Shown here one piece after another: positions 23,713 through 33,707 of a stretch of DNA of 64,000 bases. The notes below the pieces were generated by a model. It was not told the origin of the DNA and did no database searches. It was given only the letters and a program-made list of their open reading frames with translations. The stretch's first letter is position 1, and the number at the start of each line of letters is the position of its first letter. A program made the position numbers and the translations under genes. The DNA is taken from positions 82,099,488-82,163,487 of the forward strand of contig CM055271.1 in assembly GCA_029237695.1 (NCBI GenBank), read 5' to 3'. This stretch comes from Conchocele bisecta (Eukaryota > Mollusca > Bivalvia > Lucinida > Thyasiridae).

Positions 23713-24120
23713 CGCTATTCTGCAGAGGCGTGGAATCGTAACTGGTGGCTATACGGACGATATGGGAGTAGATTGCAAGAGTTACCATTCGCAACTATTC
23801 AATTCGCCTCTTATTTGTAGCTCTGATAAATGTAGACACAGCACAATGGTTTTACTATCGACATAGCAAAGTAAATAATAAATAAGTAATTATAAAAGTC
23901 AGATCATTCTGGAAGTTGGACTTCGTCAATTTCGCGCACCTGCAGGTTAAAATTATCTCCCCTGTCGAGGAGCACAGGGAAATCTGACCAGTTTCCAATA
24001 TAATTTAATCAAGTAAAAAAGTATTTTCGTAGTTCTAAATGTGATATATTCTGGCCTAAAAATGATTTATTTTAGAGAAAAATGTATAGAGTTAACCCCA
24101 AATATATCAGGTCAAGTGAT
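23713..24120. other. no feature recognised
   Basis: AT-rich sequence with no copy elsewhere in the window and no exon-like frame. Confidence 0.4.
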
Positions 24121-24465
24121 ACTATTTATCCTGTCAACACAGTGCGTACGTGCCGTGAAACACGGTGCCGTGAAACATTTTTGATATCCAGTCAATACTA
24201 TTTTTGCATTTTACAGCAATGTGTAGGTGTTGACGGGATAAATAGAATAGTAGGTTAGTGCCGTGAATGGGAAAAAATATCTGGCGCGGCACAGAAACGG
24301 GATGTGCTCGGCTCTTTATTGGATTTACATTTATTGAGCATAGGCTGCATACACAGCCTATGCTCAATAAATGTAAATCCAATAAAGAGCCTCGCCCATC
24401 CCGTTTCCTGAGCCTTGCCAGATATTTTTTCCCATTCACGGCACTAACCTACTATTCTCTATCTA
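24121..24465. mobile_element. family B with the 60-bp hairpin nested at its centre
   Basis: Composite B (TTTATCCTGTCAACAC to CCTACTATTCTCTA). At the loop of the second palindrome the hairpin ATTTACATTTATTGAGC... (24312-24386) replaces the GCTCGGCAGAGCC centre seen at 48890. Confidence 0.8.
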
Positions 24466-24660
24466 TTTTCCTTATTTCTAAACCAAAGTATATGTTGTGA
24501 CCATCATTTGAACCGTCTCGGAGAGACGGTTCAAATGAGTGGTCACAACATATACTTCTGATGAGAAATAAAGAAATTCTTGAGCCTTGCCGGATATTTT
24601 TTCCCATTCACGGCACTAACCTACTATTCTCTATATATATATATATATATATATAGTGAT
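24466..24660. mobile_element. family C hairpin, half of family B, and (AT)n
   Basis: 24466-24575: arms AAGTATATGTTGTGACC and GGTCACAACATATACTT around GAACCGTCTCGG/GACGGTTC. 24581-24637: half of the family B palindrome. 24640-24656: pure AT repeat. Confidence 0.75.
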
Positions 24661-24670
24661 ACGTACGTCA

Positions 24671-25050
24671 CCAGATAAGGAATTAGTAATCGAGTATTGT
24701 TACTCCATCATTTCTGAAGCAATTGGGTATGTCAAAATTCTAATTGGGTAAAATAAAATCACTCTACTGATTACACATCAACACACCGCAATTATTGAAT
24801 AGTTTGCTTCGAAATGAAAACATGTCTTGGCATTTCATTAGAAAGTCTCCTTGGAGACAATTCTAATGAAATACCAAGATGTGTTTTCATGGAAAATAAG
24901 CAAAATATGCTATATTTGTGGTCTGTTTATTGTTTTCGGCAGCATGATAAAGGAACCACAAAATGTTATTGCTTTTTAATACTCGCTACTTCCGATTTCA
25001 ATTGGGTTTGGCAATTTTAATTGGGTATTTAAGCAAACACGCAGCTTATC
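24671..25050. mobile_element. family U element
   Basis: CCAGATAAGGAATTAGTAA start, central TCTTGGCATTTCATTAGAA hairpin around CTCCTTGGAG, end near GCTTATCTTGAGCCC. Confidence 0.7.
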
Positions 25051-25793
25051 TTGAGCCCTGCGTCACGCCAAATTCCAGAATGAAAAATAAAAGTTAAAGA
25101 TGAAATAGAGACATGGCATGTTAGTCTATCATAAATGGTGTTTGCAGATTGGCCGAGTTCTGTCTCCTGTCGGCTACTGGAAACAGCATTGTACTCATGA
25201 TTACCACATCACTGTCATGGGATGACAGCTGTCTAACTTGCTGCAGAATTTTTCTCCGGATATATCTACTATTACATATGACTTTCATTTTAAACATAGA
25301 ATATGGCTATACAATAGACATGCTAAATGAAGAAATTGTAATTGTAACACTTTTATTAAGTAGTTGTTGTTGTTGTGGATGGTGTATGTCTAAATATCAG
25401 CCGCTGACCTTTCGGCTCCCTACAACCTAGAATAGAGAGCAACGACTCAACATGGTAATACAATTACGTAGTCCCTCATAGCAGTGCCAATTGTTACGCT
25501 ATTGAACGCAACGTCACTGTTCGGGAGGGTTGTACATTGGGAACGTACATATAAAAGGAAACGATTCTTAATTTTAATAGCGCCATATTTGGCTATTAAC
25601 ATTTTTGAAACTATCAGAAAATGCAATGTAAAATATAACTATAAATAAAATCATGAGCTGTTACGTTTATTGTGGTATGGACACTATTTCATGTGTTTAA
25701 TTTATGCGGGAGTCCTTCACGAACATTACACAGACACAATGTTTGTTTTCTACCACAGTAAACGCAACAGACGATGGTGTTATTTCTCATGTG
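25051..25793. other. no gene recognised
   Basis: About 740 bp without an identifiable repeat family. A frame at 25149-25430 (+) has a (TGTTGT)-like run encoding cysteines and valines and no recognisable domain or splice structure. I treat it as non-coding. Confidence 0.35.
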
Positions 25794-25794
25794 T

Positions 25795-26312
25795 GGCTGT
25801 GACTGGAGAAATGGGTCTTAGGGGTTTTGCGATCAGTATAGATCCAGATCAGCCTGCACGACCGTGCAGACTGATCAGTAGCCGATTTCATCAACACAGC
25901 AAAGTATACTTATCTAGCAAAGTATAATTTGAGGGAGAAATTTTCAATTTTATGGTAAATTTATTAATTTTTATTATACTGAATTTATTACATTATCACA
26001 GCCATTTTCGCTGTGATAATGTAATAAATTCAGTATAATAATTCTGCATACTTTTAATCATCAAATATATGCAGTTGTTAGTTTTTTAATGAAATAATGC
26101 ATTTCAGGAAAAATAAATAATTACTCCCTCAAAGTATACTTTGCTAGAAAAGTATACTGTGCAATGTTGGTGAAATATGCTACTGGATCTGCAGTAAGTT
26201 ATACCATCAATGAAACACCCAGTATGCTTCTAACAAGCAATACAGCTGGTTTTCAGTCTATATCTATATGAGTGTGCTATACACCATAAACCCTATTTCT
26301 CCAGTCACATCC
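25795..26312. mobile_element. family J split by family A
   Basis: J halves are 25795-25878 and 26186-26312; family A (CAGTAGCCGATTTCATC to GGTGAAATATGCTACTGG) is between them at 25879-26185. A ...GATCAGTAGCC / GCTACTGGATC junction is also seen at 16030. Confidence 0.7.
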
Positions 26313-26432
26313 ACCACTGTCTTTCTTTGGCCTGGGTGTCCGATTTTCGTCTTTAAAGTAGTCAGTCATACTATATATCATCATAGACGAAATTAAAATA
26401 TTCAGCCCGATATATCACAATCCTACGGAGCT

Positions 26433-26717
26433 CGGCAAGGGACATGGATTTTTTTTTATTAATTCGTTCCCACGAAATAACAATTTGTTCCCTCGAATTA
26501 ACATTTCGTTCCCACGATATAACAATTCGTTCCCACGAATTAACAATTCGTTCCCTCGAATTAACAATTAACCATTCGTGGGAACGAATTGTTAATTGCT
26601 AATTCGAATAGCTAAATTGAAGGAACGAATTGTTATTTCATGGGAACGAATTGTTATTTGGTGGGAACAAATTAATAAATAAAGAGAATTCTACGTCCCC
26701 CGGGGGACTCCGTACAA
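26433..26717. repeat. family F foldback of GAACGAATTGTTA units
   Basis: Alternating units of about 20-24 bp (GTTCCCACGAAATAACAATT / inverse) arranged head to head. Outer inverted ends: CGGAGCTCGGCAAGGGAC and GTCCCCCGGGGGACTCCGTA. Other copies at 31800, 33003, 60590 and 61563. Confidence 0.8.
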
Positions 26718-26811
26718 ACCAACATTTTCATACACTGTACGGTCGAGCGTCTCATCAGATTTTGAAGAATCTATTAATTCTTTTTTTATACTGATAATGG
26801 AATATTCCAGT

Positions 26812-27303
26812 AGCTGATTTTATAAAAAATGCAAAGTATGCTTATCTAGCAAAGTATTCTTTGAGGGAGTAATCTTTTTATCTCGTCAACACAGTGTGTA
26901 TGTGCCGTGAAACACGGTGCGGTGGAACATTTTTGATATCCTGTCAATACGAACTAATCACCGCGTATGAATATGTGCGGTGACTGGAGTTGGTTATTTT
27001 TGCATTTTAAAGCCATTTGTAGGTGTTTTTTTGTGTTGACATGATAAATAAAATAGTAGGTTAGTGCCGTGAATGGAAATAAATATCTGGCACGGCACGG
27101 AAACGGGATGTGCTCGGCAGAGCCTCGCCCATCCCGTTTCCTGAGCCTTGCCCAATATTGTTTCCCATTCACGGCACTAACCTACTATTCTCTATATTTT
27201 TCCTGAAATGCATTATGTCATAAAGAACTAACGACTGCATATATTTGATGATTAAAAGTATGCAGAATTATTATACTGAATTTATTACATTATCACAGCC
27301 ATT
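26812..27303. mobile_element. family A split by family B
   Basis: Family A arms 26812-26877 and 27198-27303 are colinear with intact copies. Family B fills 26878-27197 (TCTCGTCAACACAGTG to ACCTACTATTCTC), with TA on both sides. The second half of A stops after the first hairpin arm. Confidence 0.75.
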
Positions 27304-27388
27304 TCTAACTCAGCATGGAGAGGTCAACGTCAAATATTTAGGAGTCATCGGTTTAAACCACAAACGCCCATTGACTTGCTATGTGTGT

Positions 27389-27840
27389 CAGTGGGCCGTT
27401 TCACTAAACTTCGTACAACTAAAATGTTCGTAAGTGCAAAATTATGATAGACTATAAATTTCACATTAACAAAATGTTTTCTTGTAAACAATTGATGGAT
27501 TTATCAATCAATTGAAATTTCAGACGATCCTAAATTAGTCGTACGTAGTTTAATGAAACGGGCCCCATATGTACAGTGGATATTTGCAGATGGTTCCCAA
27601 AAGAAAAATGCGAAAAACGTGTGAATTCGATCGTTTTGTACAACGATATGCATAGCAAATATTATAGTCTATTTGTTTTGTACTATACGTGAAATCGATA
27701 TCTGTTTTGTTTAACTACCGGCTTTCAACTACTTCAACGCCTGTCGTTTATTTCCACGCATCGTTTTGAAATCTTTTTCGCTGTTTTAAATAAACGAAAA
27801 ACAATCGTTTTCTAATAAAACGGTGTCAAAATGATCTATA
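27389..27840. repeat. family K and family V
   Basis: 27389-27566 is family K (GGGCCGTTTCACTAAAC to TTTAATGAAACGGGCCC). 27567-27840 resembles 10906-11280 (GATCGTTTTGTACAACGA, CGCCTGTCGTTTATTTCC). Confidence 0.55.
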
Positions 27841-27879
27841 AACCATGAGCAATTGTTCGTGTGCAGAAAAGGAACAAAT

Positions 27880-28182
27880 CAGTAGTCGATTTCATAAAAA
27901 TTGCAAAGCATACTTATCTAGCAAAGTATACTTTCAGGGAGTAATCATTTATTTTTCCCGAAATGCATTATGTCATATAGAACTAACAACTGCATATATT
28001 TCATGATTAAAAATATGCAAAATTATATTACATTATCACAGTCAAAATGGCTGTGATAATGTAATACATGTAGATTCAGTATAATAAAATTTAATAAATT
28101 TATCCTTAAGTTGAAAATTTCTCCCTCAAAGTATACTTTGCTAGATAAGTATACGTTGCAATGTTGGTGAAATAGGCTACCG
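27880..28182. mobile_element. family A palindromic MITE
   Basis: CAGTAGTCGATTTCATAAA to GGTGAAATAGGCTACC; the central hairpin carries a small ACATGTAG insertion. Confidence 0.8.
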
Positions 28183-28199
28183 GACTGTAAACTACCAAT

Positions 28200-28530
28200 C
28201 ATTATCAGGACTTACAATCTCCATATGCTCGATTCCCATATAAGACTGGCCATATGATTTTGCACCTAAGAACATTTGCGACTTTCCATGAAATATATGT
28301 ATACCGAAACTGTGATATTTTCTGTAAATGACGTCGAACGATGACGAAACTTTCGTCGCAAATGTGGAATTTAATTTAATTCCACATTTGCTACGAATAT
28401 TTCGTCAACTTCGAACGTCATCAACGGAAACTATTGTATTTTATTTAAATATTATTCATGAAATATCGCACATGTTCTTAGGTACAAAATCACATGGCGC
28501 GTCTCATGCTGGGTTTCCATATATGACTGT
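28200..28530. mobile_element. family Q long palindrome
   Basis: Arms with TTCCCATATAAGACTGGCC-like, CCTAAGAACAT and ATGACGTCGAACGATGACG are mirrored by CGAACGTCATC and ATGTTCTTAGG. The centre is GTGGAATTTAATTTAATTCC. Related single arms at 30240, 35085, 38525, 39865 and 48490. Confidence 0.65.
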
Positions 28531-28550
28531 ATCTGCATAAACCGGACAGA

Positions 28551-28870
28551 TTGTGGCTGTGCCTGGAAAAATGGGCTTATGGGGTTTGTGAAAAATGTAG
28601 CTCCAGATCAAACAGCACACTCATGTAGCCTGGAAACGATCTATTGTGTTTGTTAGAAGCTTGACGGATGTGTCATTGATGGATTGGCGAACAGTGCAGA
28701 TCCTAATCAGACTGTGCGAATGCACAGTCTGATCTGGATCTACACTGGTCGTAAAGCTCATACGCCCCATTTCTCCAGTCACAGCCACAAGTATGTAAAA
28801 TGCGACCAGTGTAAACGCAGTTCGGTCTGCACATCCACACAGTCTGATTAGGATCTGTACTGTTCGTCAT
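28551..28870. mobile_element. family J palindromic element
   Basis: TGTGGCTGTGCCTGGAAAAA to TTTCTCCAGTCACAGCCACA, with inner GACTGTGCGAATGCACAGTC. A partial second copy follows at 28796-28870. Confidence 0.65.
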
Positions 28871-29565
28871 TTAGTCAGTAACATATAATTCTTCTATATT
28901 GAGTTTATTCCACTGTGGAAATACCCTGGCAGAGATAGCGACCGCATACGTCTTACAGCACTGCCTGCGCTAATCTGCCAATACTTGTCAATTGTTTTAC
29001 ATGTATTTCAATATACTTGTCTATTGTGCTTTGAATCAAGCAGATTGATTAAATGAGCATGGGCTGTGCTACAGCTCAGACTCCGTCAACCAAACTGTTG
29101 TGATTTTTTGCGAGTTTGCGTTGCCAATAGATGTTCAGAAACTTGACATCAAGGCAAGTTTAACGCAGGCGGTTATGTAGGACCATTTCTCCATTTGCGG
29201 CCACATATCTACATTATACAGAAAACGCGAAAATGTAAACTCTGCTATCCATAGCCAGTAAAGCCACTTCCCAGCAGTCAACGTCATTAATACTGATACG
29301 GGGTCTTACATATCTAACCATTGTTAATCAATATGTTGCACAACCGTGTAAAACAACGCCGCACCGATCCCGGTCGTTTGACCATCACTTGCCAACCTGA
29401 TTATTGGTGCATGGCCACGGCAATGACAAAGACCATTTCTGACTCCGTGTATTTGACATTCAGACTTGATTATATTCCTGGTAGGATTACTACGTTACCT
29501 ATAAATCGTATGTAAGTATAATTGTTACATACACTTGATTTTCGCAGAGTACTAACAATAACTTC
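28871..29565. other. no gene recognised
   Basis: About 700 bp. A GCTGTGCTACAGCTCAGACTC block at 29046 resembles one at about 38062, so part is probably an old repeat. No exon-like frame. Confidence 0.35.
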
Positions 29566-30137
29566 TACTGTCTGTTTCGCGAAAGCTGCCCAAATTTTGC
29601 GGCCATATATAAACAATTCAAAAACAATATTTTAATGATAATATTAAATTTAAGGAAAATTTAAGAATGAGCCTTCTTTATATTTCGTGAAATTTAGTCA
29701 AATATTGATTTCATTGCGAAAAAACAATTTCCCCATGTTAAATCCCTTCACTCTGTGAATATGTCTATGGGGATTTAACATGGGGATTTTTTTTAGAATT
29801 TCAGAAATACTGGACCGATTTTTAAAATTTAACCTTTGTTGTCTTAGTTAGAAGATTTCAAAGCTATCTAGCTAGGTTTCGGAGTCAATTTCCATTTTTG
29901 TTTTCGTTTTTTTACTCCTCCCACAACTCCTCTACCTCTTTTTCCCCCATCATCCATGTTAAATTCCCATACAGAATTAAAATTTTCGTAATAAAACCAA
30001 TATTTGACAACATTTCACGAAATAAAAAGAAGGCTCATTCTTAAATTTTAATTTAACATTATCAAAACAATAATTGTTTTTGTAGTGTCTATATAGCCGT
30101 AAAATTTGGGCAGGTTTCGTGAAACAGACAGTAGTAA
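29566..30137. mobile_element. family D palindromic element, complete
   Basis: Inverted ends TACTGTCTGTTTCGCGAAA and TTTCGTGAAACAGACAGTA. The central hairpin is CCCATGTTAAATCCC around TTCACTCTGTGAA. Confidence 0.85.
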
Positions 30138-30552
30138 TTGAGAACACTCAATATGCAAACAAAATGTACTATGACTTTGTATCTATCCGACATTTTCTAT
30201 CCGCGATATTAGCGATTTTTTCATTAACAGTATTTACAAAAACTAAGATATTTGCTGTAAATGACGACGAACGTTGACGAATCTTTCATCGAAAATGCAG
30301 AAATTTGTTCTGCACTTGTATTGAAAATTTGGTCAACTTGTGACGCCATTTACGGAACATATCGAACAAATTTGTAAATATATTTCATGAGGTATCGCAC
30401 ATGTTCTTAACTACAGACTCACCGGGTTTGTCTCAATTATGCATCAAAGTTCCCCATGAATCCCACCGACGATTAATCCAAAATGGCGTCCAAGATGGCT
30501 ACCATACATTAATTAAACACATACAAGTGACTATACTGCATACATTTATACA
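30138..30552. repeat. family Q-like palindrome and unassigned DNA
   Basis: GTAAATGACGACGAACGTTG and its degenerate inverse around CAGAAATTTGTTCTG (30255-30355). AAAATGGCGTCCAAGATGGC at 30479 belongs to a scattered AAGATGGC motif (also 30733 and 30889). Confidence 0.4.
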
Positions 30553-30657
30553 TACAGTGGGGTCAGCGTGTAAGTGCACACACGAACGAACACGACAGGT
30601 TGGAACCAACCTGTGGTGTTTGTTTGAGTGTGCACTTACACGCTGACCCCACTGTAC
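30553..30657. mobile_element. family I foldback
   Basis: Arms ACAGTGGGGTCAGCGTGTAA and its inverse, centre GGTTGGAACCAACC. Copies or halves at 40537, 47925, 59915 and 60138. Confidence 0.8.
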
Positions 30658-31014
30658 TATGGCAGCATATCACTGAACAATGCACATATTAACCTTTTCT
30701 ATAAGTATGAGCCGCTTAACGTTTCAACTATCCAAGATGGCTGCCAAGATGGCCAACACAAGGCGTACACAATGTGTACAATTTACATTTTCTTCACAAC
30801 GTTTATAAATTGATTTTTAATTACCTAGGAGCTAAATTTACTATTATTAAAGGTTCAATAAGTTCATATTCGAAATGCTATGTCATCCAAGATGGCCGCC
30901 AAAACAGTTTATACTGCGTTGACCAATGTAGATGACAACAGTCTGCATGTTGAGCCCGCAGAGGCTATTGATAGTCCGAGGCACAGGTTCCTCAAAAACA
31001 TCGCATGTCAGTAT
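30658..31014. other. no gene recognised
   Basis: AT-rich, with two AAGATGGC(T/C)GCC motifs (about 30733, 30889). No exon found. Confidence 0.35.
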
Positions 31015-31140
31015 TGTTTCTACTGTCTGTTTCACGAAACATGCCCAAATTTTACGGTCATACAATTATTTTTTTCGATAATATTAAATTTTATAAAAAT
31101 TTAAGAATGAGCCTTCTTTTTATTTTATGAAATTTAGTGA
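31015..31140. repeat. family D end fragment
   Basis: TACTGTCTGTTTCACGAAAC through AGAATGAGCCTTCTTTTT; truncated before the central hairpin. Confidence 0.7.
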
Positions 31141-31195
31141 AGATAACCCTGTAACCTCATTATCTGATATGGAACGTTTCATGGAATTGTCGGGC

Positions 31196-31655
31196 GATTA
31201 CAGCGAAACCTCACTAAACCGGAGTGTCCGGCTTAGAGAGGTTTCACTGTAAATCAGGCATTTGATCATTCTGAGCCATAGTTGTGTGCTATGCGATCAC
31301 GAACAGACATTATCACCTGGGATAAATGAGCAAGAAACTCATCAAATTAAGATCACATGCGTTTCTTTTGTTTTCGGGTTAGAGAGGTTTCACTGTATGT
31401 TCTTTCTAAAAGCTGTTTTCTGTTTTCAAAGGCACTGTATCACAGATGTACATAGGAAAAACTATTCTATTTAGTTGTATAATTTTATCGTAATTTTGAA
31501 CCAAATTGTACCTATCAATTGCCTGGAAAAAATCGGGGATTGGTAAAGAATGTTTATAATACTGAAAAATAACTCTAATACAGTGGAACCTCTCTATGCT
31601 GGACCCCCTGGGAGATCCACAGGGTGTCCGGTTTAGAGAGGCTCCACTGTAAATT
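31196..31655. repeat. family H foldbacks (three)
   Basis: 31199-31253 (GCGAAACCTCACTAAACCGG to GAGAGGTTTCACTGTA), a half copy at 31378-31398, and a clean hairpin at 31577-31652 with a CCCTGGGAGATCCACAGGG centre. Confidence 0.7.
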
Positions 31656-31799
31656 AGACATATGGGCACCGCAAACACGGGTACATGTGGTTTGCGATCA
31701 TGAACACACGTTATCAACGGTGAGAGATGACAATAAACACATACTGTCATATAGAGAATATACTGTATTATAAACATGTTTTTGCTAATCTAATGGATG

Positions 31800-32145
31800 G
31801 TACGGAGCCCCGCAGGGGACATGGACCTTTTTGTATTAATTAGTTCCCACGAAATAACAATTCGTTCCCTCGAATTAACAATTCGTTCCCACTACATAAC
31901 AATTCGTTTCCTCGAATTAAGAATTCGTTCCAACGAAATGACAATTCGTTCCCTCAATTTAACAATTCGTTCCCTCGAATTAACTATTCGTTCCCACGAT
32001 ATAACAATTCGTTCCCACGAATTAACAATTCGTTGCCGTGGGAACGAATTGTTATTTCTTGGGAATAAATTATTAAATTGAGGAACGAATTTTTATTTCG
32101 TGAGAACGAATTCATAAACAAATAATAATTATACGTCCCCTGCAG
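31800..32145. repeat. family F foldback
   Basis: ACGGAGCCCCGCAGGGGACA at the left, mirrored by GTCCCCTGCAGG at the right. Inside are head-to-head GAACGAATTGTTA units. The 94-residue frame here (repeats of IRSLELTIRSH) is a repeat shadow. Confidence 0.8.
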
Positions 32146-32347
32146 GATGGTGACTAATTTATTTTACTTTTTAATTAATTAAACTTCTTTCTAAATGTCG
32201 TATACTGTGAACATTTCACAACAACAAATAAAGACAATTCACGATGTTTCCTTTCCAGAAAAAATGTAAGCAACATTACCAAATTATGCCAAACCAAACT
32301 AGCTAACAGGGGTTATTACATTTATACCAAATTATCTATATTGTCCA
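32146..32347. other. no feature recognised
   Basis: AT-rich linker. Confidence 0.3.
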
Positions 32348-32592
32348 GGGGCCCATTTCACTAAACTGCGTACGACTAAAATATTCGTAAGTGCGAAATT
32401 ATGAGTCTGTACATTTCACATTAACAATGTTTTCTTGTAAACTCTTATTGGATTTACATTTATTGAGCATAGGCTGCATGCGCAGCCTATGCTCAATACA
32501 TGTAAATAAATCAATTGATCTTTTCAGATGATTCTAAATTTGCAGTTACGAACATTTTAGTCGTACGAACCTTAGTGAAACGGGCCCTGTTC
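32348..32592. mobile_element. family K with nested 60-bp hairpin
   Basis: GGGGCCCATTTCACTAAACTGC to AACCTTAGTGAAACGGGCCC (ends abbreviated), with GATTTACATTTATTGAGC hairpin at 32449-32510. Confidence 0.75.
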
Positions 32593-32702
32593 ATCACAGT
32601 TTCTGATCGTAATTTCTTGAAATATAGCGCAATTACGCATGTTTTTGAAAATTGAATAACATACAATAGTGCGATTGATATTACTATGCCACTTACTGTG
32701 AA

Positions 32703-32931
32703 TTAACCCTTTCCCTGATAGAGACAACTTGTCACGCCTATGCAGAAGATGTCTTTTGAAAACATTGTGGGAAAAGGAGAAATTGCTTGTAACAAGCAAT
32801 TTCTCCTTTTCCCACAATGTTTTCTACTCTATCAGATAATTTAACCATCATTTGACCCAGCATTTGGTTCTTTTATTCAGATGTTTTCGATTTGGAAGAG
32901 TCAAAATATCGCAAAACAGGGAAAGGGTTAA
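32703..32931. mobile_element. TTAACCCTTTCCCTG foldback with perfect inner hairpin
   Basis: Inverted ends TTAACCCTTTCCCTG / CAGGGAAAGGGTTAA. An off-centre perfect hairpin of about 31-bp arms (AAAACATTGTGGGAAAAGG...) spans 32758-32822. Single copy here. Confidence 0.75.
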
Positions 32932-33002
32932 GGACCAATTATATACCTGATCATCGTTTGATTCAAATATAATTGCGTATTGCACCAAAGTTTCTTAAAA
33001 CA

Positions 33003-33510
33003 CTTAATTCGTGGGAAATAATTGTTATATCGTGGGAACGAATTGTGAATTGTGAATTGTTAGTTCGAAGGAACGAAATGTTAAATTGGGGGAACGAATT
33101 GTCATGTGGGAACGACTTTTTAATTCGGGAGAAAGAATTGTTATATCGTGGGAACGAATTGTTAATTCGAGGGAACGAATTGTTAAATTGAGGGAACATT
33201 GTCATTTCGTGGGAACGAATTGCTAATTCGAGGGAACTAATTATTATATCGTGGGAACGAATTGTTATTTCGAGGGAACGAATTGTTATATCGTGGGAAC
33301 GAATTGTTAATTCGACGGAACGAATTGTTAAATTGAGGGAACGAATTGTCATTTCGTGGGAACGAATTGTCAATTCGAGGGAACGAATTGCTATATCGTG
33401 GGAACGAATTGTTAATTCGGGGGAACGAATTGTTAAATTGAGGGAACTATTTGTTATTTTGTGGGAACGAATTAATAAAAAAAAATCCATGTCCCCTGCA
33501 GGGCTCCGTA
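33003..33510. repeat. family F repeat upstream of the EF-hand gene
   Basis: About 20 alternating GGGAACGAATTGTTA(A/T) units, ending in CATGTCCCCTGCAGGGCTCC. The 189-codon minus-strand frame is low-complexity (RSHDITIRSLELTIR) and not a gene. It ends about 150 bp before the EF-hand start codon. Confidence 0.85.
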
Positions 33511-33657
33511 ACTTTTTGGTACCAATCCACATTTTTTACAGGTGACTTAAATATACAATTACGATAAAAAAAACTACAATTGAGTTATTATTATTTCATC
33601 ACTGTACCTTTAACACCATGTTTACTTCATTCAGTCGTCTCCTGCTAAGACAATAAG
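33511..33657 (+). promoter_or_regulatory. probable promoter/5' UTR of the EF-hand gene
   Basis: Non-repetitive 147 bp between family F and the start codon. No clear TATA box at the usual distance was found. A TTCATTCAGTCGTC stretch at about 33625 could serve as an initiator. Inferred from position only. Confidence 0.35.
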
Positions 33658-33707
33658 ATGGCCAAGATGGACATATACCTGGTAGTTGTCATGGTTACCG
33701 CTCTCGG
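33658..33707 (+). CDS. EF-hand gene exon 1: signal peptide
   Basis: 50 nt, ATGGCCAAGATGG (favourable start context) to CTCGG|GTAAGT, leaving phase 2. It encodes MAKMDIYLVVVMVTAL plus two bases of Gly17. A second in-frame ATG lies four codons in, but the first is kept because of its context. Confidence 0.82.

Noticed and set aside
25149..25430. 93-codon plus-strand frame in a MITE-poor stretch
   Set aside because: No recognisable domain, no Kozak-like start and no splice partner. The cysteine run comes from a TTGTTG repeat.
32963..33532. A 189-codon frame of RSHDITIRSLELTIR repeats (and similar at 31797, 60786, 61750)
   Set aside because: Shadow of the family F repeat. Both strands are open because the unit lacks stops; no domain or start context.
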